NCBI GenBank assembly: GCA_937875715.1
Contig: CALEHZ010000114.1
Coordinates: 1 to 10,058 of the forward strand
From: an uncultured Campylobacter sp.
Lineage (GTDB): Bacteria > Campylobacterota > Campylobacteria > Campylobacterales > Campylobacteraceae
Direction of reading: 5' to 3'
DNA: 10,058 bases
This document shows positions 6,214 through 10,058 of the stretch, one piece after another. The translations under genes and the position numbers were made by a program. The notes below the pieces were generated by a model. That model did not search any database. It worked only from the letters and a program-made list of their open reading frames with translations, and had not been told where the DNA came from. Position 1 is the stretch's first letter. The number at the start of each line of letters is the position of its first letter.

Positions 6214-7563
6214 TTAATTTTTCATCGCTTTTTCTATTTCTACGCTTTTTGGATAAAAAAAGCGAGTTTGACGCTCAATTTTAACTTTTTCTTTGGCATC
6301 TTGGGCAAAAGCTGTGATGGTAATATCAAAGCCGGTGTCGTGCTTGTCATCATTTGCTAGCTGTTCGCTGGTTTGTAAAATCACTACAATTTTTTGCTTC
6401 GAGCCAGCTTTTAATTTTATGTTATTTTTTGGTCGCAAAATTTCGATTCTTGGGTCGCTGATGCTAAAATAATACTCATGCGCTTCGTTTGATGTATTTT
6501 GAATCAAAAAGGTATAAGCGTTTTGAACAGCGATTTTATCGTCATTTTTAACGATGTGATAAAGCTCAGTTGTGCGGTTTATGTTTAGTAGCATATTTTC
6601 TTTTTTACTGCTCATCACGCCCAAAGCCACAGCAAAAATGCTGATAAAAATCATATAAGCAATGGTGCGAAATCTAAAATATTTGACCTTTTGTCCAGTT
6701 TGTATAGACTGCGCAGAAGTCCAGCTAATGAGGCTTGGAACGCCTTTTTTGCCAAGCACAGAAGCACAAGCGTCCGCACACTCCAAGCAGTTTATACACT
6801 CAAGTTGCATGCCAGCTCTAATATCAATGTGCGTAGGACACACAGCCACGCAAGCCTCGCAGCCGATACACTCGCCATATTCTGGCTTTTTGCCAAGCTT
6901 TTTGTGCTCTTTATAAACTGCGCCGCCACGTTTTTCATCATAAATCACTTGAATTGTGTCGTGATCAAACATTACGCTTTGGATTCTAGCATACGGACAG
7001 ACATAAATACAAAAATTCTCAGCCAAAAAGCAAACATCAAAAATCAGAAATAAAGTAAAGCCAAGCACAATGCCAAAAAGTAGTTTGTGCTCAGCGATGT
7101 TTTTAGCATAAGCAAAAAAGTCCTCAGGTGGCACAAAATACCATAGCAAGTTACTAGCAGCGATTAACGCAATTACTGAAAATATCGCAACAGCAATGAA
7201 TTTTTTAAAAATATTTTTATTATCAGCTTTTTGTTTGTCACGGATATTTGAGCGGATTTTAAGCAGTTTTGTGCAAATAAAATCCCTGTAAATCGTGCGA
7301 AAAATCGTCTGCGGACAGCTCCAGCCACACCACACACGCCCACCAAGCGTGGTCATAAAAAATATGCTCAAAAAGAAAATGATTAGCAAAAAGGGCATCA
7401 AATACAGCTCTTGCATATCAAAGCTGGTAAATAAAATATTTAGCTTTTTGTGATCAAAGCTAAGCAAGAAAAAATGATTGCCATTTATTCGCAAAAATGG
7501 CAGAACTAGTGCAATAATCGTGATAATTGCAAAAGTAAAATAACGTTTTTTTGTGTAATTCAT
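6214..7563 (-). CDS. ccoG: CcoG/RdxA/FixG-family membrane ferredoxin for cbb3 oxidase assembly
   Basis: Inner-membrane polyferredoxin needed for maturation of cbb3-type cytochrome c oxidase, reported to reduce Cu(II) for copper delivery. In the 449-residue protein, membrane segments are seen at about 8-25, 53-71, 122-142, 161-180 and 299-317. CGWSCP (C79, C83) and CIYVCP (C185, C189) are the conserved membrane-proximal CxxxCP pairs. Two 4Fe-4S motifs follow: C232/C235/C238/C242 and C256/C259/C262/C266. The C-terminal 130 residues form the Ig-like FixG domain. An upstream in-frame ATG at 7602 would add 13 residues, but the -10 box TATAAT overlaps that stretch, and GGAG lies eight bases before the ATG at 7563, so the shorter form is chosen. 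The oxidase genes themselves are not in the window. The dihaem peroxidase gene lies just upstream, so both deal with cytochrome c-linked electron flow. Confidence 0.95.
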   Translation of the reverse strand: MNYTKKRYFTFAIITIIALVLPFLRINGNHFFLLSFDHKKLNILFTSFDMQELYLMPFLLIIFFLSIFFMTTLGGRVWCGWSCPQTIFRTIYRDFICTKLLKIRSNIRDKQKADNKNIFKKFIAVAIFSVIALIAASNLLWYFVPPEDFFAYAKNIAEHKLLFGIVLGFTLFLIFDVCFLAENFCIYVCPYARIQSVMFDHDTIQVIYDEKRGGAVYKEHKKLGKKPEYGECIGCEACVAVCPTHIDIRAGMQLECINCLECADACASVLGKKGVPSLISWTSAQSIQTGQKVKYFRFRTIAYMIFISIFAVALGVMSSKKENMLLNINRTTELYHIVKNDDKIAVQNAYTFLIQNTSNEAHEYYFSISDPRIEILRPKNNIKLKAGSKQKIVVILQTSEQLANDDKHDTGFDITITAFAQDAKEKVKIERQTRFFYPKSVEIEKAMKN

Positions 7564-7590
7564 ATTATTTTCTCCAAAAAAAATTATGAA

Positions 7591-7596
7591 ATTATA
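7591..7596 (-). promoter_or_regulatory. Extended -10 promoter of ccoG
   Basis: The minus strand reads TGCTATAAT, a perfect extended -10, 28 bases before the chosen ATG. Transcription would start near 7584, downstream of the alternative ATG at 7602, which excludes that longer start. Confidence 0.65.
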
Positions 7597-7750
7597 GCAC
7601 ATTAAGATAAAAAATGGTTGATTATTAAGTGAATTTTATAAAAATTTGTAATTTTTAATACAAAAGCTCTTAAATTCATCAAAAGACTCAAAAAATAATT
7701 TAAATTTTATAAATTAGTGAAATTAAGACTTTGATGGTTTAAAAAGAAAT

Positions 7751-7788
7751 AAGTTTCATAAAATTCAAAACTGAATTTTATGAAACTT
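7751..7788 (-). repeat. 17-base-pair inverted repeat between the peroxidase gene and ccoG
   Basis: AAGTTTCATAAAATTCA (7751-7767) pairs perfectly with 7772-7788 across the loop AAAC. The core AAAATTCA/TGAATTTT matches the repeat family of the other gaps, but the outer arm (AAGTTTCAT) is specific to this gap. It lies 59 bases after the peroxidase stop and could be a terminator, with no following U-run. The remaining part of this gap (7603-7750) is AT-rich and holds only the ccoG promoter and no gene that I can see. Confidence 0.75.
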
Positions 7789-7806
7789 TAAAGGATAGAA
7801 ACTCAC

Positions 7807-7821
7807 CGCCCGCAAGGGGCG
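7807..7821 (-). terminator. Small GC-rich hairpin after the peroxidase gene
   Basis: CGCCC (7807-7811) and GGGCG (7817-7821) pair around the loop GCAAG, 26 bases past the peroxidase stop. It is the only strongly GC-rich stem in any gap of the window. It is followed on the transcribed strand by GTGAGTTTCT, not a U-run, so it may be a transcript-end stabiliser or half of a bipartite terminator with the 7751-7788 stem. Confidence 0.4.
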
Positions 7822-7846
7822 ATGAATTTTTAGTAAATTTTACAGA

Positions 7847-8878
7847 TTATAGCTCTGGTTTTGGAGTTTTAGCAGAGCTCTCTGGGAACTCAGGATAAGT
7901 GATAGTTGGAATTTTGCCATCTAATGCGTGTAAGAATTTTACTATGCTAGCAGCTTCAGCATCGCTGATTTGGATGCCAAGTTGAACGCTACCCATAGTT
8001 TTTACAGCTTCTTCAAGTGACCAAATAGCGCCATTGTGGAAGTATGGAGCTGTTTTTGTTACATTTCTTAGAGTTGGAGTTTTTACCATTCCGTTTGCAT
8101 CACCTTTGAAATCGCCAACATTAGCAAATTGATATTTGCCAGCTACTTCAAATGCTTGCATGCTGCCGCCTAGATTTACGCCAGTGTGGCAAGCAACACA
8201 GCCTTTATCTAAGAAAAGTGAAAGACCAGCTTGCTCGTCTTTATTTAGGGCTTTAGCATCGCCTGCTAAGAATTTATCAAATTTTGATGGAGTTAGCAAA
8301 GTTCTCTCAAATGTAGCGATTGCATCAGCGATATTGTCAAATGTAACGCCATCTTTGTAGATTTTCTTAAACTCTGCTACATAGCCATCTAAGCTTGAGA
8401 TTCTTTGAACTGCAAGCTCTGGTGGAGTTGCCATTTCAGGCTCAGCTTGGATTGGTCCTTTTGCTTGCTCAATTAGAGTTGCAGCACGACCATCCCAGAA
8501 TTGAGTTGTATTTAATACTGAGTTATAAGTAGTTGGTGAGTTTAGGTGGTGTGGGTTTGCTGTCCATTTATGACCTACAGCAGCCTCTACGCCATCAGTT
8601 CCGCCAAGACCTAGGTTGTGGCAAGTATTACAGCTAATAATTCCGCTTTTTGAAAGACGTGGCTCAAGGTAAAGTTTTTTACCAAGCTCAGCTTTTGCCT
8701 CGCTAAATACATTTGGAGTGCCACCCATTGCTTTGATCATCTCATCTACTTGTTTTTGAGTAGTTGGAAGAGCTTTAAGACCAGCATCTTTTGCAGCTTT
8801 GATAAGATTATCAGTAGCTGGAGTGGCACCAAATACGGCAGTAGCAGCGATAGCGCTGATAACTAGAAACTTTTTCAT
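7847..8878 (-). CDS. Dihaem cytochrome c peroxidase (periplasmic)
   Basis: Reduces hydrogen peroxide to water in the periplasm with electrons from cytochrome c. A Sec signal peptide covers about residues 1-18 (MKKFLVISAIAATAVFGA). Two c-type haem sites are clear: C83-NT-CH87 (peroxidatic, low-potential domain) and C227-VA-CH231 (electron-transfer domain). Other family blocks are HHLNSPTTYNSVLN at about 110-123, QFWDGRA at 126-132 with the inter-haem tryptophan W128, VKTPTLRNVTKTAPYFHNGA at 265-284, and M295 as likely distal ligand of the second haem. The 343-residue length fits the bacterial CcpA/MauG-like group and the Campylobacter peroxidases of which C. jejuni has two (Cj0358 and Cj0020c). 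Length suggests the former type, but I cannot decide. AAGGA precedes the ATG. Probably monocistronic with its own promoter. Confidence 0.95.
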   Translation of the reverse strand: MKKFLVISAIAATAVFGATPATDNLIKAAKDAGLKALPTTQKQVDEMIKAMGGTPNVFSEAKAELGKKLYLEPRLSKSGIISCNTCHNLGLGGTDGVEAAVGHKWTANPHHLNSPTTYNSVLNTTQFWDGRAATLIEQAKGPIQAEPEMATPPELAVQRISSLDGYVAEFKKIYKDGVTFDNIADAIATFERTLLTPSKFDKFLAGDAKALNKDEQAGLSLFLDKGCVACHTGVNLGGSMQAFEVAGKYQFANVGDFKGDANGMVKTPTLRNVTKTAPYFHNGAIWSLEEAVKTMGSVQLGIQISDAEAASIVKFLHALDGKIPTITYPEFPESSAKTPKPEL

Positions 8879-8915
8879 AGTTTGTCCTTTAAAGAAATTT
8901 GCTTTAAGCAGTGAA

Positions 8916-8921
8916 ATTATA
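8916..8921 (-). promoter_or_regulatory. -10 box of the cytochrome c peroxidase gene
   Basis: A perfect TATAAT on the minus strand, 37 bases before the ATG, is preceded by A/T-rich sequence with periodic T runs (8935-9000). The implied leader is about 30 bases and contains AAAGGA. I see no convincing PerR or Fur operator. Confidence 0.6.
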
Positions 8922-9022
8922 AATCAATAAATATTAAATTATCTTTAAATTTTAAAAATAAAATTTATTATTTGTTAAATTTTTGTTTTTGTTAATTTTT
9001 TGTGAATTTTATAAACATAGAA

Positions 9023-9727
9023 TTATGCAAAAAATTCATCAATATCAATAGCGATTTTTGGCAAAGCTGTGGTGGCTGGCTCGTTGTAGCTTTTGCTAAA
9101 AGCTTTATCAATTTTTGTTTTTTCCAAATTATTTAAAATGCTTTTGTTAGCATATCCAGCAAAGCTAGCCACATTTAGCACCTCGCCGCTTGAGCCAATA
9201 CACACAAAAAGCGAATCAGGTGCAAAACGCAGCTCATCAAGCTTTTCATAAAGCACTTTGTAAAATGGTGCCATTTCGCCAAACATAACGATATTGTGTC
9301 TCATTAGCTCACTTTTACATTTTGGGCAAATTTCGCCTTTTTGGCTTTTATAGCCGATATTTTTAATCGTCCCACAAAGCTCGCAGTAGATTTGGGGCAA
9401 AAATCCATGAACATGCACGACATCCGCACATCCTGCACGCTCAAGCAGATCATCTACATTTTGAGTAATTACGCTTACATTTTCTTTATATTTTTCTTTG
9501 ATTTTGGCTATGATTTCATGGGCTTTATTTGGCTTTACATCTGCTAGCTGCTGCCTTCTTTGATCATAAAAGTCTAGCACCTTTTGTCTATTTCTCTCAA
9601 AGCCAGCAATTGAGCAAATCTCCATCACATCGTATTCTTCCCAAAGTCCGCCAGAGTCTCTAAATGTTTTTAGACCACTTTGGGCACTAAGTCCTGCGCC
9701 ACTTAAAATTACGACCTTTTTATCCAT
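9023..9727 (-). CDS. cobB: Sir2-family NAD-dependent protein deacylase (CobB, class III-like)
   Basis: Cytosolic sirtuin that removes acyl groups from lysines using NAD+. In the 234-residue protein the NAD-binding opening GAGLSAQSGLKTFRD is at 10-24, TQNVDDLLERAG at 88-99, the catalytic histidine H107 in HVHG, and the Zn-binding pairs C115/C118 and C134/C137. FGEMAP, CIGSSGEVLNVA and a final FAGYANKS-type NAD pocket follow. Tyr54 and Arg57 (FYDQRRQQ) match the YxxR signature of class III sirtuins such as E. coli CobB and SIRT5, so desuccinylase activity is likely in addition to deacetylation. An upstream in-frame TTG at 9751 is rejected because AGGAG lies six bases before the ATG at 9727 and the TATAAT box overlaps the TTG region. 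It is the first minus-strand gene at the edge of the conserved block. Confidence 0.95.
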   Translation of the reverse strand: MDKKVVILSGAGLSAQSGLKTFRDSGGLWEEYDVMEICSIAGFERNRQKVLDFYDQRRQQLADVKPNKAHEIIAKIKEKYKENVSVITQNVDDLLERAGCADVVHVHGFLPQIYCELCGTIKNIGYKSQKGEICPKCKSELMRHNIVMFGEMAPFYKVLYEKLDELRFAPDSLFVCIGSSGEVLNVASFAGYANKSILNNLEKTKIDKAFSKSYNEPATTALPKIAIDIDEFFA

Positions 9728-9752
9728 ATTTCGCTCCTTTTGTAAAGGCAAA

Positions 9753-9758
9753 ATTATA
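9753..9758 (-). promoter_or_regulatory. -10 box of cobB
   Basis: TATAAT on the minus strand, 25 bases before the chosen ATG, gives a leader of about 19 bases with AGGAG. The upstream (-35) part of this promoter lies in or next to the low-GC region at the right edge, so the promoter may be a hybrid formed at the junction. Confidence 0.6.
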
Positions 9759-9779
9759 ACCTTTATAAAATTAAAAAAG

Positions 9780-10058
9780 GCAAAAGAAGAGATATTTTCA
9801 AGACTTAAAATAATAAAAGAGGAGATAGTAAATCAAGAAATAAAATCAAATATTATTCCGATTAATGAAACGTTTTATAAACTAGAGTATCTTAATTCTA
9901 AATTAAATAGTTTTAATGAAGCTATTAACTTAATAGATGAAATGAGGATTTCAGATAAGAAAAAGGTCATAATTTATTTATATAAATTAAAAAATTCTAC
10001 AGATGAAACTGATAAGAATTTTGGGATGTCAATAATTTATAATGATTATGAAAAACCT
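9780..10058 (+). CDS. Partial open frame without a start codon, unknown protein, running off the window
   Basis: I do not recognise this protein. From 9780 a plus-strand frame stays open for 93 codons to the end of the window in DNA of about 21% GC, where chance stops would be frequent, so it is very probably real coding sequence. The product is rich in Lys, Glu, Ile and Asn with helix-like stretches (KIIKEEIVNQEIK, FNEAINLIDEMR, KKVIIYLYKLKN). Eight of 15 Ile codons are ATA and none is ATC. The frame has no ATG, GTG or TTG between its upstream stop (9567-9569, inside cobB antisense) and ATG 9942. No start in another frame could feed it without a frameshift. It therefore seems to have lost its 5' end, or to start at 9942 with fewer than 40 codons visible. 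It is divergent from cobB. Confidence is moderate for coding, none for function. Confidence 0.55.

Noticed and set aside
6662..7053. Plus-strand open frames opposite ccoG (84 and 120 codons)
   Set aside because: They mirror the ferredoxin cysteine region and have no family resemblance or start signal.
7564..7602. Longer ccoG start at ATG 7602
   Set aside because: The -10 box at 7591-7596 would place transcription start downstream of it, and the ribosome site GGAG belongs to ATG 7563.
7645..7664. TTTGTA-8-TACAAA inverted repeat as a regulator operator upstream of ccoG
   Set aside because: Only six pairs of A/T-dominated sequence, too common in such DNA, and about 50 bases upstream of the -10 box. 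No known consensus was matched.
8879..9022. Hidden small gene or RNA between cobB and the peroxidase gene
   Set aside because: The region is almost pure A/T with a promoter and one octamer copy; no open frame or stable stem was found.
9728..9751. Longer cobB start at TTG 9751
   Set aside because: AGGAG lies inside that extension, six bases before ATG 9727, and the -10 box abuts the TTG.

Overview
The window looks like chromosomal DNA of a Campylobacter species other than C. jejuni. The evidence is the AT-rich base use with A/T-ending codons, the Campylobacterales-type proteins, and a run of genes (nadK, recN, tatD, a lytic transglycosylase, rlpA) that as I recall is conserved in C. jejuni, where a response-regulator gene (cbrR) lies between recN and tatD. 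That gene is absent here and its place holds palindromic repeats. The species is my inference; there is no rRNA or other marker gene in the window.

All nine recognisable genes lie on the minus strand, so transcription runs from high to low coordinates. In that order they are: a class III-like Sir2 deacylase (cobB, 9727-9023), a dihaem cytochrome c peroxidase (8878-7847), the cbb3-oxidase assembly ferredoxin ccoG (7563-6214), a periplasmic YceI protein (6070-5540), NAD kinase nadK (5301-4438) abutting recN (4437-2929), a tatD-family DNase gene broken by a one-base frameshift (2796-2033), an MltD-like lytic transglycosylase (2023-1058), and the septal lipoprotein transglycosylase rlpA (1074-193). 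The last three are packed as an operon with overlapping signals. cobB, the peroxidase, ccoG, yceI and nadK each have a TATAAT-like -10 box just upstream. The nadK box is so close to the ATG that the message is predicted to be leaderless.

The genes form functional groups. The peroxidase, CcoG and YceI belong to periplasmic and respiratory redox biology (peroxide removal with cytochrome electrons, haem-copper oxidase maturation, isoprenoid binding). NadK and RecN are housekeeping genes for NADP supply and DNA repair. The MltD-like protein and RlpA cut septal peptidoglycan together.

Two things stand out. First, five of the six intergenic gaps are filled with an AT-rich palindromic repeat family built on the octamer TGAATTTT/AAAATTCA. 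I count about 34 copies in roughly 1.1 kb of non-coding DNA, in local variants, some with a shared GC-rich insert (CAGCCG-CAGTTTA). Second, the right edge (about 9770-10058) has an abrupt change of composition (about 21% GC by hand count) and an open plus-strand frame of 93 codons with no usable start codon. It looks like the decapitated end of a foreign gene meeting the conserved chromosome. No tRNA, rRNA, CRISPR array or transposase gene was seen.
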